NCBI GenBank assembly: GCA_002279355.1
Contig: NCBV01000012.1
Coordinates: 1 to 64,000 of the forward strand
Reading direction: 5' to 3'
DNA length: 64,000 nucleotides
From: Acidiphilium sp. 37-60-79
GTDB lineage: Bacteria > Pseudomonadota > Alphaproteobacteria > Acetobacterales > Acetobacteraceae
The notes under the pieces were generated by a model. It was not told the origin of the DNA. It saw only the letters and a program-made list of their open reading frames with translations, and made no database searches. Each line of letters begins with the position of its first letter. Within the stretch, counting starts at the first letter, position 1. This document shows positions 38,928 through 47,762 of the stretch, one piece after another. Position numbers and translations under genes: made by a program.

Positions 38928-40456
38928 CACAACGTTATTATATCACGACGCCGATTTTCTATGTCAATGGCGATCCACATATCGGTCACGCTTATACGGC
39001 GGTGGCGGCTGATGTGATGGCGCGGTTTCGTCGCTTGCAGGGCCGAGATGTTTGGTTTCTGACCGGCACCGATGAGCATGGCCAGAAGGTCGAGGCGGCG
39101 GCGCGGCTCGCGGGGCTCGATCCGCAGGCGTTTTCCGATGATATTTCGGCCCGGTTTCGCGCCATGGTGCGTTCGATGAATATTTCGCATGATGATTTCA
39201 TTCGCACCACCGAGCCGCGTCATAAGGCGGCATGCGCGGCGCTGTGGCAAAGGCTGGAGGCGGCCGGGATGATTTATCTTGGTCATTATGAAGGCTGGTA
39301 TGCGACACGCGATGAAGCATTTTATGGCGAGGATGAGCTGAGCATTGGTGCTGATGGCATCAAGCGTGCGCCCACCGGTGCGCCGGTGGAATGGATGCGT
39401 GAGCCGTCGTATTTTTTTCGTCTGAGCGCGTTCGCTGAGCGGCTTTTGGCGTTGTATGAGGAAAATCAGAGCTTTATTCAGCCGGCCTCCAGCCGCAATG
39501 AGGTTATGAGCTTTGTTCGGGGTGGTTTGCGCGATTTATCGGTGAGTCGCACCAGCTTCACCTGGGGGGTGAAGGTGCCGGGCGATCCCGCGCATGTGAT
39601 GTATGTTTGGATCGATGCTTTAACGAACTATTTGACCGCGCTGGGCTATCCGGATGAGCAGGCGGAGCGGATGGCGTTTTGGCCTGCAGATGTGCATTTG
39701 GTTGGCAAGGAAATCACCCGGTTTCATGCGATTTATTGGCCGGCGATGCTGATGGCGGCGGGCTTGCCCTTACCGCGCCACGTATTCGGTCATGGCTGGT
39801 GGACGGTTGAGGGTGAGAAAATGAGCAAATCGCTCGGCAATGCGCTGGCGGTGCAGCCTTTGATCGATGAATTTGGCCTTGATCCGTTGCGGTTTTTTCT
39901 GCTGCGCGAGATGCCGTTTGGCAATGACGGTGATTTTTCGCGCCGGGCGCTGATCAACCGGCTGAATGTTGAATTGGCCAATGATCTGGGCAATCTCGCC
40001 CAACGCACCTTGTCGTTCATCGCTAAGAATGCGGGCGCCATCGTGCCGGTGCGCGGGGAGCCGCAGCCTGCGGATTGGGCGCTGCGCGATTTGGCGGCGG
40101 GCTTGCCCGAGCGGGTGGCGGCGGCGATGGACCGGATGGCGCTACAGGAGGCGCTGGAAGAAATTTGGAAATTGGTACGCGCTTGCAACGCCTATATTGA
40201 TCATCAAGCGCCCTGGACATTACGCAAAACCGATCCGGTGCGGATGGCGAGCGTGTTGCGTGACTTGATCGAGTGTTTGCGGGTGATTGGGATTTTGCTG
40301 CAACCTTTCATGCCTGATACGATGGCGAAACTGCTTGATCAGCTTGGTGTGGCCGCAACGGCGCGTGACTTTAGTGCGTTAACCGAAGGGTTGGTTGATA
40401 ACGCGCCGTTACCACAGCCATCGGGCTTGTTTCCGCGCTTCGTTGAGCCGGTGTGA
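38924..40456 (+). CDS. metG: Methionyl-tRNA synthetase
   Basis: Class I aminoacyl-tRNA synthetase, 510 residues. The HIGH motif is PHIGHAYTAV, KMSKS is present as EKMSKSLGNA, and WFLTGTDEHGQKV marks the catalytic core. The C-terminal dimerisation domain of larger MetGs is absent, normal for this lineage. Its stop overlaps the next ATG (TGATG). Since fmt is broken in this window, the Met-tRNA made here would stay unformylated unless another Fmt exists. Confidence 0.97.
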   Translation: MTQRYYITTPIFYVNGDPHIGHAYTAVAADVMARFRRLQGRDVWFLTGTDEHGQKVEAAARLAGLDPQAFSDDISARFRAMVRSMNISHDDFIRTTEPRHKAACAALWQRLEAAGMIYLGHYEGWYATRDEAFYGEDELSIGADGIKRAPTGAPVEWMREPSYFFRLSAFAERLLALYEENQSFIQPASSRNEVMSFVRGGLRDLSVSRTSFTWGVKVPGDPAHVMYVWIDALTNYLTALGYPDEQAERMAFWPADVHLVGKEITRFHAIYWPAMLMAAGLPLPRHVFGHGWWTVEGEKMSKSLGNALAVQPLIDEFGLDPLRFFLLREMPFGNDGDFSRRALINRLNVELANDLGNLAQRTLSFIAKNAGAIVPVRGEPQPADWALRDLAAGLPERVAAAMDRMALQEALEEIWKLVRACNAYIDHQAPWTLRKTDPVRMASVLRDLIECLRVIGILLQPFMPDTMAKLLDQLGVAATARDFSALTEGLVDNAPLPQPSGLFPRFVEPV

Positions 40457-41100
40457 TGGGCGTTACCACAGCACTTGCGGCGTTTAGCGTCGCGGCGCTG
40501 ATCCTGACCATTACGCCGGGTTTGGATACGACCTTGGTGCTGCGCGCGGCACTCACCGGCCATCGGCGCGCCGCGATGCAGGCGGGGCTTGGCATTATCG
40601 CGGGGATGTCGGTTTGGGGTGTTGCGGCGGCGTTTGGGATTGGGTTGTTGCTGTCGCTATCGCTGGTGGCGGGGGCCATCATTAGGCTGGTGGGGGCGGC
40701 CTATTTATTCGCGCTGGGTGTGCAGTTTATTCGCCGCCCGCGTGAGCGGATCGACATTGCCGATCAAAACGGGCCGGGTGGCGCCTGGTTACGGCGTGGG
40801 TTTTTGAGCAATTTGCTCAACCCGAAAATCGGCGTGTTTTACGCGACGTTGCTGCCGCAATTTCTGCCGGTCGGCGTGGCACCAACGCCGTTTTTGCTTT
40901 TGCTGACCTTGATCCATATCATCGAGACGATTGGCTGGTTTGTGCTGCTCGGCTTGGCGGCGGACCGATTTGCCGCAGCACTGCGCCGCCCGGCGATGAT
41001 CCGCGCGATGGACCGGGTGACGGGTATTGTGCTGTTCGGCTTTGGTGCGAAGCTGCTCTATGATTTTGCCTCTTCGCTGCGCGCGGCGCGCGCGGTATGA
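40456..41100 (+). CDS. LysE/RhtB family amino-acid exporter
   Basis: A 214-residue membrane protein with six predicted hydrophobic segments. The family signature near the N-terminus is ITPGLDTTLVLRAALTGHRRAAMQAGLGI; GLDT/GPD-type loops are typical of LysE/RhtB exporters. Later, FLSNLLNPKIGVFYATLLPQF is diagnostic. ATG 40456 overlaps the metG stop; the gene ends in an ATGA overlap with the ASCH gene. The exported substrate is unknown. Confidence 0.92.
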   Translation: MGVTTALAAFSVAALILTITPGLDTTLVLRAALTGHRRAAMQAGLGIIAGMSVWGVAAAFGIGLLLSLSLVAGAIIRLVGAAYLFALGVQFIRRPRERIDIADQNGPGGAWLRRGFLSNLLNPKIGVFYATLLPQFLPVGVAPTPFLLLLTLIHIIETIGWFVLLGLAADRFAAALRRPAMIRAMDRVTGIVLFGFGAKLLYDFASSLRAARAV

Positions 41101-41543
41101 GTATGATTGAGCCGTTCTGGTCAGGGTTTTGCGCGCGCACCGGCATCACCGGACCGGTGCCGCCGGTAACAGCTTTTGGTGACCCGGGAGCGCAGCAGGA
41201 CGCTTTGGCGGCGCTGGTATTGGCTGGGCGCAAGCGGGCGACGGCGGGGCTATTGGCCGAGTATGAGGCTGAGCAGTTGCCATTGCCGCAGAAGGGCGAT
41301 TTGGAGATTTTTACCGACGGGTCGGCCACACCGTTGGGTGTCATTCGCACCACCGAGATGCGGGTGGGGCCGTTCATATCGGTGGATGCAGCGTTCGCGG
41401 CGGATGAGGGTGAGGGGGATGGTTCACTGGATTATTGGCGGGACGAACATCGGCGATTTTTTCAGGCGGTAGCTGATGCGCAAGGGTATGCGTTTTCCGA
41501 GCAGAGTTTGGTGGTGTTTGTGCGATTTGAGTTGATTGGTTGA
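41097..41543 (+). CDS. ASCH domain protein
   Basis: A 148-residue protein with the ASCH fold, related to RNA-binding PUA domains. The conserved pattern is GRKRATAGLLAEYEAEQLPLPQKGD (start of the beta-barrel) and the acidic DYWRDEHRRFF. Some members act as N4-acetylcytidine amidohydrolases (YqfB); the rest are uncharacterised, and I cannot place this one. It is the last gene of the tmk-holB-metG-LysE run and overlaps LysE by 4 bp. Confidence 0.8.
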   Translation: MSMIEPFWSGFCARTGITGPVPPVTAFGDPGAQQDALAALVLAGRKRATAGLLAEYEAEQLPLPQKGDLEIFTDGSATPLGVIRTTEMRVGPFISVDAAFAADEGEGDGSLDYWRDEHRRFFQAVADAQGYAFSEQSLVVFVRFELIG

Positions 41544-41546
41544 TTT

Positions 41547-42461
41547 TTAAGGGTGGATGTAGAGTGTATTGGTTTGGTGATCGATGAAGAGCTCGTGGCG
41601 GCGGATGAAATTTTCGCCGAGGATAACGAGGCCGAACGGCAGAACGGCATGGTTAAGCACGGTCACCACCGGATGTTTCAGCCGCACGCCACCGATGCTG
41701 AGGCGCTGCAATCGATATGCGGTGACTTTCGCGTGATGAGCGCCGATCCCGGTGGTGAAATGGGTGCCAAGGCGGTGCGGACGCGGACCATGGCGGCTTA
41801 TCCTTGCGAAGGTGCCCGGCGACAGCACGGTATTGGTTGCGCCGGTATCGAGCAGGGCGGTGACCGGGTGACCATTGATCTGCATGGCAAACTCGATGGC
41901 ACTATTGCCTCGGGCAAGTTCGAAATGCACGGTGGCTGCCGGCCCAGACCATGGTTTCAGGGTGCTGCAATAGCCGGTTTTGAGCAAAAAAACCTGATCG
42001 GCGGGAAAATCGATATCCTCATCGTAATGAGCGAGAATATCATTGCCAATGGCGCCACTAACGGCGCTTTGGTCCGGATCGCTATTGACCGGCGCACGCA
42101 CGATCGGCATCCGCAAGCCGCCTGCTATAGCGCCGCCGAAAGCCAGCGTTTTCACTTGCGCCGTGGCGTTGTGCGCGGAACCACCGACGCCATTCAGGGT
42201 CAAGCGGCGGTCAAACACCACGGGCAGGTGGAATTGTTTCACGCCCGCGGGCGAGACGGAGGAGATAATCGCGCCGGTGTCAAACAGCATCGTGGCGGGT
42301 TGGCCGTTGATGCGGGCGGGGAATACCGGCTCGCCATGCCGGAACGATATTGTCAGGAGTGCGACTGGCTTCGGCGGGCACGTGGATTGGGCGGCGCAAC
42401 CGGCCAGCGCCAAACCTAGGCTAACACCGAACAGGCAACGAAGAGCGTGCATAGCTGACAT
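41547..42461 (-). CDS. Double retropepsin-like aspartic protease lipoprotein
   Basis: A 304-residue predicted lipoprotein (SLGLALAGC) with two retropepsin-type halves. The first active-site motif is MLFDTGAIISSVS (Asp61) and the second ALLDTGATNTVLS (Asp205); each is followed by the hydrophobic flap/hairpin and a later GxxxL(G)-type strand (SGAIGNDILAHYD, LVILGENFIRRHELFID). Viral retropepsins are homodimers of a single copy; here both copies are on one chain, like a pepsin or Ddi1-type protein. The TAATAG-rich downstream end abuts the ASCH gene. Start ATG 42461 or 42452; the first is used. Confidence 0.8.
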   Translation of the reverse strand: MSAMHALRCLFGVSLGLALAGCAAQSTCPPKPVALLTISFRHGEPVFPARINGQPATMLFDTGAIISSVSPAGVKQFHLPVVFDRRLTLNGVGGSAHNATAQVKTLAFGGAIAGGLRMPIVRAPVNSDPDQSAVSGAIGNDILAHYDEDIDFPADQVFLLKTGYCSTLKPWSGPAATVHFELARGNSAIEFAMQINGHPVTALLDTGATNTVLSPGTFARISRHGPRPHRLGTHFTTGIGAHHAKVTAYRLQRLSIGGVRLKHPVVTVLNHAVLPFGLVILGENFIRRHELFIDHQTNTLYIHP

Positions 42462-42495
42462 AACGCGGTGAAAGTAACGATCTTCGATGCGCCTG

Positions 42496-44544
42496 TCAAC
42501 GCCCGGCGATCGTGGCTTTGACCAGGGCGGGGGTCAGGATTTGTGGGAGAATCTGGCCGGGGCTGTGCGGCGGATAATAGACGTAAAGTGGCACGCCATC
42601 GCGGTGATGGGCGGCAAGATAGCGGGTGATTGCCGGGTTCCGGTTGGTCCAATCGCCTTGCATCAATATAATGTGATGACGGGCGAAATCGGCGCGCACG
42701 GCGGCGGGTTCGAGGGCGACGCGCTCATTCACCTGACAGGTGATGCACCAAGCCGCACTCATATCAACGAAAACCGGGGTGCCTGCCGCGCGCAGAGTGG
42801 CGAGTCGGGTGGTCGAGAAGGCGGTGGCGCCAGCGATTCCGATGCCGGTTTTCGTATGCGCAGCTTGGGTGAGCCGTGGCAGCAAAGCGATGGCGGCGAT
42901 GACGGCAAGGAGCGAAAGGCCGCGCGGGAAAGCGCCGGTGAAGCGCAGCAGCCACAGCGCAAACGCAATCAGCACAGCGCCGCCGGTGACGATCAGCACG
43001 CCGGTTGAGCCGGCCTCGGCGGTGAGCACCCAGAGCAACCAGGCAGCGGTGGCAAACATCGGGAAGGCGAGGATTTGCTTGAGCACAAGCATCCAGGCGC
43101 CGGGGCGCGGCAAGAGTTTGGCAAAGCCGGGAATGAGGCCCAAGGCGAGGAACGGCAAGGCGATGCCAAGGCCGAGAGCCGCGAATATCGCGAGCCCAGC
43201 CAGGATCGGTGCGGCCAGGGCGGCGGCAATCGCTCCGCCCATAAACGGCGCGGTGCAGGGGGTCGCGACCACCACGGCGAGCAGGCCGGTGGCGAAACTG
43301 CCGAGCATGCCGCCGCGCGCGGCCAAGCCCGAGCCGATTTGTTCGATGCCGGTGATTTCAAACATGCCAGCGAAGTTCAGCCCGATCACGAACACCAGCC
43401 AGATCATCGCGCCGATGAAAATGGGCGATTGGAACTGAAACCCCCAGCCGAGCGCGGCACCCCCAGCGCGCAGCGCGATCAGCGTGGTGCCGAGCGCCAT
43501 CATCGCGAACACCGCTCCGGCGCTATAGGCGAGCGCATCGCGGCGCGCTTGCGGGCGGTTATTGTCGCCGAGGCGGGCGATGGCGAGCGCTTTGATGGCC
43601 AGCACGGGAAACACGCAGGGCATCAGGTTGAGGATCAACCCGCCGAGCAAGGCGCCAGCAATCCAGATCACCAGCGGCACATTGTTTTGTGTCGGCAGCT
43701 TGGCGGCGGCGACCCGGCGGGCACGGATGCTCAGCGCCTGGGTTTGGCCGCTGGGATCGGTGATTTCGACCACACCGGTCAGCGAGCCGCTGGGGGCGTG
43801 GGCTGCGAGGTGGAGCGTCAGGCTGAATTGGTTGATGCCGACATGCAGTTTTTGGGGCAAGGCGTTGGCAATGGCGGCGGCGTGGTCCGGGTAAAAATGG
43901 GCGTGGGCCACGGCTTGGCGGGTGAGACCGGGGCCGGTGAGGGTGAGCAGCCCGTTCGCGGCGATGGTGGCGTGATACGGGGATGGTCGCGGTGTTTTGG
44001 CAGCTTCTTGGGCGAATAACGCGGCTTCGCTTGAGGGTGTTGCGGAGCCAGTGCTGACGGGCAGGTTCAGGGTAAATTTGCCCTGTTCGGGGACGCAGAT
44101 TTTCGGATTGCAGACCAGCCAATTGACTTGAGCGGTGATCGGCAGGCTCGGCTGGCTCGCGGCGGCGGGTAGCGTCAGGGTGAAGGGCAGCAGCACCGTG
44201 CCGGTTTCCACGTAATCACCGACGCCGCTGGCGACCAGCCAGGCGGGGGCGGGAAAGGTAAATGGGCTGGCGGTGGCGCCGCTGGGGGTTTTGATCGTGA
44301 GGCTCGGCGCCTCGCCGGCATCGCCCGGATCGGACCAGTAAATATGCCAGTCAGGGGCAAGGCGGAACAGCAGGCCAAGCTCGATTTTGCGCCCTGATGC
44401 GGCCTTGGTGGCCGAGACGATCGAGACCTGATCGCGGGCGGTGGCGACGATATTGCTCTGTGCGGCCCACGCGCCGGGGGCGAGCAGGGTCACGAGCAGC
44501 AGGGTGGTGATGCTGCGGCGCAGCCAGGCGGAGCAGGAAAACAT
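42496..44544 (-). CDS. DsbD/ScsB-like thiol-disulfide transporter
   Basis: A 682-residue protein in three parts. A signal peptide and periplasmic N-terminal domain (about 1-300) include WLVCNPKICVPEQGKFTL. Eight hydrophobic segments (about 300-560) contain the DsbD-type Cys pairs LNLMPCVFPVLAIKAL and VVATPCTAPFMGGA. A thioredoxin-like C-terminal domain carries AAWCITCQVNE. The set moves electrons from cytoplasmic thioredoxin to periplasmic thiols. Start ATG 44544; an open frame further upstream overlaps hrpB and is spurious. Divergent from hrpB with 46 bp between them. Confidence 0.9.
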   Translation of the reverse strand: MFSCSAWLRRSITTLLLVTLLAPGAWAAQSNIVATARDQVSIVSATKAASGRKIELGLLFRLAPDWHIYWSDPGDAGEAPSLTIKTPSGATASPFTFPAPAWLVASGVGDYVETGTVLLPFTLTLPAAASQPSLPITAQVNWLVCNPKICVPEQGKFTLNLPVSTGSATPSSEAALFAQEAAKTPRPSPYHATIAANGLLTLTGPGLTRQAVAHAHFYPDHAAAIANALPQKLHVGINQFSLTLHLAAHAPSGSLTGVVEITDPSGQTQALSIRARRVAAAKLPTQNNVPLVIWIAGALLGGLILNLMPCVFPVLAIKALAIARLGDNNRPQARRDALAYSAGAVFAMMALGTTLIALRAGGAALGWGFQFQSPIFIGAMIWLVFVIGLNFAGMFEITGIEQIGSGLAARGGMLGSFATGLLAVVVATPCTAPFMGGAIAAALAAPILAGLAIFAALGLGIALPFLALGLIPGFAKLLPRPGAWMLVLKQILAFPMFATAAWLLWVLTAEAGSTGVLIVTGGAVLIAFALWLLRFTGAFPRGLSLLAVIAAIALLPRLTQAAHTKTGIGIAGATAFSTTRLATLRAAGTPVFVDMSAAWCITCQVNERVALEPAAVRADFARHHIILMQGDWTNRNPAITRYLAAHHRDGVPLYVYYPPHSPGQILPQILTPALVKATIAGR

Positions 44545-44590
44545 GCTATGATTATCGCATAAAGCCGGGATCGATGCTAACCGCCCGGCG

Positions 44591-47035
44591 ATGGATGTTT
44601 TTTCGAGCCTTGATCCGCGCATTATTGCGCTGCCGGTGCGCGCGGTGCTCGTTGATCTCTGCGCGGCGCTGCGCGAGCGGCCCAATGCGGTGCTGGTCGC
44701 GCCGCCCGGCGCGGGGAAAACCACTCTTGCGCCATTGGTGCTGCATCGCGAGCCGTGGGTGGGGGATCAACGTATTGTGATGCTAGAGCCACGGCGCTTG
44801 GCGGCCCGAGCTGCGGCGCACCGCATGGCGGCGTTGTGCGGCGAGGCGCCGGGCGGGCTGATCGGTTATTCGACGCGGCTGGAACGGGTGGTATCGGCGC
44901 GCACGCGCATCGAGATCATCACCGAGGGGTTGCTGACGGCGCGCTTGCTCGATGATCCGGGGTTGGAAGGCGTTGCGTGCGTGATTTTTGATGAAATTCA
45001 CGAGCGCAGCCTGGAGGCCGATTTGGCGCTGGCGTTGGTGCTGGATTTGCAGCGGCAATTGCGTCCGCAATTGCGGATTTTGGCGATGTCGGCCACCGCC
45101 GATACGCCCCGGCTTGCCGCCTTGCTGGAGGCGGCGGTGATTGTGAGTGATGGGTTTTCCCACCCGGTTGAGCTGATCCATGAGCCGCGTGATTTGGCGG
45201 TGCTGCGTGATTTGCCGACGGCGATGGCGCGGGCGGTGCGCGGGGCGGTGAGTGGCTATCAGGGGGATATTTTGGCGTTTTTGCCCGGCATTGGGGAAAT
45301 TCGCCGCACCCAGGAGCAATTGGCCGGGATTTCGGCGGAGATTGTGCCGCTCTATGGCGATTTGCCCGCTGAACAGCAGGTGCGCGTGCTCACCCCAGGG
45401 GTTGGGCGGCGGGTGATTTTGGCGACCAGCATTGCTGAGACATCACTGACGCTGCCGGGCGTGCGGGTGGTGATCGATGGGGGATTTCGCCGTGCCCCGG
45501 AATTCGATCCGGGATCGGCCTTGACGCGATTGGTCACGCGCAGGATCAGCCGGGCTGCGGCGCAGCAACGGGCTGGGCGGGCAGGGCGCGAGGCGCCGGG
45601 TGTGGCGATCCGGCTTTGGACGGCTTCGTTGCAGCGCGGTCTGGCCGAATTTGATCGGCCGGAAATTCTCGATGCCGAATTATCGCGCCTGGTTTTGGCC
45701 TGTGCCGCGTGGGGCACGCAGCCCGATGCGCTTGCTTTTATCGATGCACCGCCGTCGGGCGCGCTCACGGCGGCGCGCACCCTGCTGACCGAGCTTGGTG
45801 CGTTGCAGGCGGCGACCATCACATCGCTGGGACGGCGGATGGCCGCCTTGGGCGCGGCACCCCGGCTGGCCGCCATGATGCTGGCGGCGGCGGGAGAGGA
45901 ACAGGCTTTGGCGGCGGATATTGCCGCATTGTTAGAGGAGCGCGATCCGCTGCGGCATCAAAATTCGGCCGATATTGCGCTGAGATTGGAGGCGTTGCGC
46001 GATCGGCGTGCGGGCGATGACGCTGTGATCGGGCGGATCCGGCAGGCGGCGGCGCAATATCGGGCGCGATTGGGGCTGCGCCGGGATTCACCCGCCGCGG
46101 GCGATCCGGCGGGGTTGATCGCGGTGGCGTTTCCTGATCGGGTGGCGGCGCGGCGTGGCGAGCCGGGGCGGTTTCGTTTAGCCGGGGGTGGCGGGGCCGT
46201 GTTAGAGCCGGATGATCGGTTGGCGCGTGCGCCGTTACTCGCGATTGCCGCGATGGGCGGGCGCGGGGCTGCGAAAATCAGCATGGCAGCACCGATTGAT
46301 CCCGAGAATTTGCCGGATATTTTGCAAGATCGACTGGTGCGCACGCGCGAAACCGCGCTTGATCCGGTGGCGGGCACCGTGCTGACGCGTGAGCGGGTGC
46401 GGCTCGGCGCGTTAGTTCTGGCGGATCGTGCGGAGCGGGCGAGCGCGGCGGAGACCGAGGCGGCGCTGCGCGCGGCGGTTTTGGCCAAGCCGGAGCGATT
46501 AGATTGGTCGGCGGCGCTCGCGCAATTACAGGCGCGGCTGGCCTTGCTGCGCGTCATCGAGCCCGAGCGCTGGCCTGATTATTCAACCGAGGCGCTGCAC
46601 GCGACGCTGGCGGAGTGGCTGTTTCCGCATCTTGCCGGACTGCGCAGCCTGCGCGAGGTGGCGGCGCTCGATTTGGCGATGATTTTGCGCGATCGTTTGG
46701 CCTATCAGGATGCGCGCGATCTGGCCGCGTTGGTGCCCGAGCGGATGGTTTTGCCGGGCGGCGAGGTGATGATTGATTATACCGCACCGGTGCCGCTGTT
46801 AGCGGCGCGGGCGCATTTTTTTTACGGTCTGGACGCAACGCCTTCCTTGGCGGGCGGAAAAATTCCCCTCCAATGCGCGCTGCTCTCGCCTGCAGGGCGG
46901 CCGATTGCGGTGACCGGTGATTTATCGGCCTTTTGGCGGGGCGGATGGTTAGAGGCGCGCAAGGATATGCGCGGGCGTTATCCGAAGCATGTTTGGCCCG
47001 AGCAACCTTGGCTGGCGGCACCGCGGCCCCGATAA
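44591..47035 (+). CDS. hrpB: ATP-dependent helicase HrpB
   Basis: DEAH-box helicase of 814 residues. Motif I APPGAGKTTLAP, II (DEIH) FDEIHERSLEADLAL, III AMSATADTP, IV-V ATSIAETSLTLPGVRVVIDGGFRR and VI QQRAGRAGREAPG are present. The HrpB C-terminal region ends with an OB-like segment (FFYGLDATPSLAGGKIPLQ). The cellular role of HrpB is not settled. It starts 46 bp from the divergent DsbD-like gene and its stop is directly beside that of the methyltransferase on the other strand. Confidence 0.95.
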   Translation: MDVFSSLDPRIIALPVRAVLVDLCAALRERPNAVLVAPPGAGKTTLAPLVLHREPWVGDQRIVMLEPRRLAARAAAHRMAALCGEAPGGLIGYSTRLERVVSARTRIEIITEGLLTARLLDDPGLEGVACVIFDEIHERSLEADLALALVLDLQRQLRPQLRILAMSATADTPRLAALLEAAVIVSDGFSHPVELIHEPRDLAVLRDLPTAMARAVRGAVSGYQGDILAFLPGIGEIRRTQEQLAGISAEIVPLYGDLPAEQQVRVLTPGVGRRVILATSIAETSLTLPGVRVVIDGGFRRAPEFDPGSALTRLVTRRISRAAAQQRAGRAGREAPGVAIRLWTASLQRGLAEFDRPEILDAELSRLVLACAAWGTQPDALAFIDAPPSGALTAARTLLTELGALQAATITSLGRRMAALGAAPRLAAMMLAAAGEEQALAADIAALLEERDPLRHQNSADIALRLEALRDRRAGDDAVIGRIRQAAAQYRARLGLRRDSPAAGDPAGLIAVAFPDRVAARRGEPGRFRLAGGGGAVLEPDDRLARAPLLAIAAMGGRGAAKISMAAPIDPENLPDILQDRLVRTRETALDPVAGTVLTRERVRLGALVLADRAERASAAETEAALRAAVLAKPERLDWSAALAQLQARLALLRVIEPERWPDYSTEALHATLAEWLFPHLAGLRSLREVAALDLAMILRDRLAYQDARDLAALVPERMVLPGGEVMIDYTAPVPLLAARAHFFYGLDATPSLAGGKIPLQCALLSPAGRPIAVTGDLSAFWRGGWLEARKDMRGRYPKHVWPEQPWLAAPRPR

Positions 47036-47749
47036 TCACGTCATGATGACCGCGACATGGCCTTTTTCGCCCGCATAGCCGAGATAGGCATAGTGCCGGT
47101 TATGGGCGGCACAAAATTCTTGGAATGCTTTATATTCATGCTGACGCCAGCCGGGATAATTGAAATATTCATCAAACACGATCACCGTGCCGGGCTCAAT
47201 CCGGTCCGCCAAGAGATCAAAAATTGTTTTTGTAGAGGAGTAGATATCGCAATCGACATGCAACAGCGCAACCTTCTCTGAGGTGCTGCTCAGAAAAATG
47301 GGCAGTGTTGCATCGAACCAGCCGACATGGAGTTTGACATTGGCGGGGGTTTTCGGCAGTTGCCCGCGCCGGTCGAACGCGCCACGGGCTTCGGCGGTGC
47401 CCGCCCAATCTTCAGGCAGACCCTCGAACGAGTCAAAACCATGCACCGTGCGGGGTGTTGGTTGGTGCTGCAGGGCTTGAGCGAGGCAGGTGATCGAGAG
47501 GCCTTTTTCCACGCCAAATTCGAGCACCAGCCCTTGGGCAGGGGCGCGGCTGAGCGCGAAGCGGAGCAGATCAAACCGGTCGCGGCGCATCATCGCTGAT
47601 TGCATATGCTCAACGATATAGGCCACCGCTTCACGTTTGGCATGCAGGCGCACATCGAACGCGATATCGTTCAAATACCATGAATGCAGGATTTTCCGAT
47701 ATGCTCGGCCCAACAATCCGGCGCGCCAGCCGCGCGATAAAATAGCCAT
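47036..47749 (-). CDS. TylF/MycF-type SAM-dependent methyltransferase
   Basis: A 237-residue class I methyltransferase with LVLEFGVEKGLSITCLA, HGFDSFEGLPEDW, the metal-site LLHVDCDIYSSTKTIFDLLADRI and VIVFDEYFNYPGWRQHEYKAFQEF. TylF-type enzymes put methyl groups on sugar hydroxyls of macrolides; relatives act on surface polysaccharides, an inference here. It lies 13 bp downstream of the ABC1 kinase gene on the same strand. No signal peptide. Confidence 0.8.
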   Translation of the reverse strand: MAILSRGWRAGLLGRAYRKILHSWYLNDIAFDVRLHAKREAVAYIVEHMQSAMMRRDRFDLLRFALSRAPAQGLVLEFGVEKGLSITCLAQALQHQPTPRTVHGFDSFEGLPEDWAGTAEARGAFDRRGQLPKTPANVKLHVGWFDATLPIFLSSTSEKVALLHVDCDIYSSTKTIFDLLADRIEPGTVIVFDEYFNYPGWRQHEYKAFQEFCAAHNRHYAYLGYAGEKGHVAVIMT

Positions 47750-47762
47750 TAATAACGCCTCG

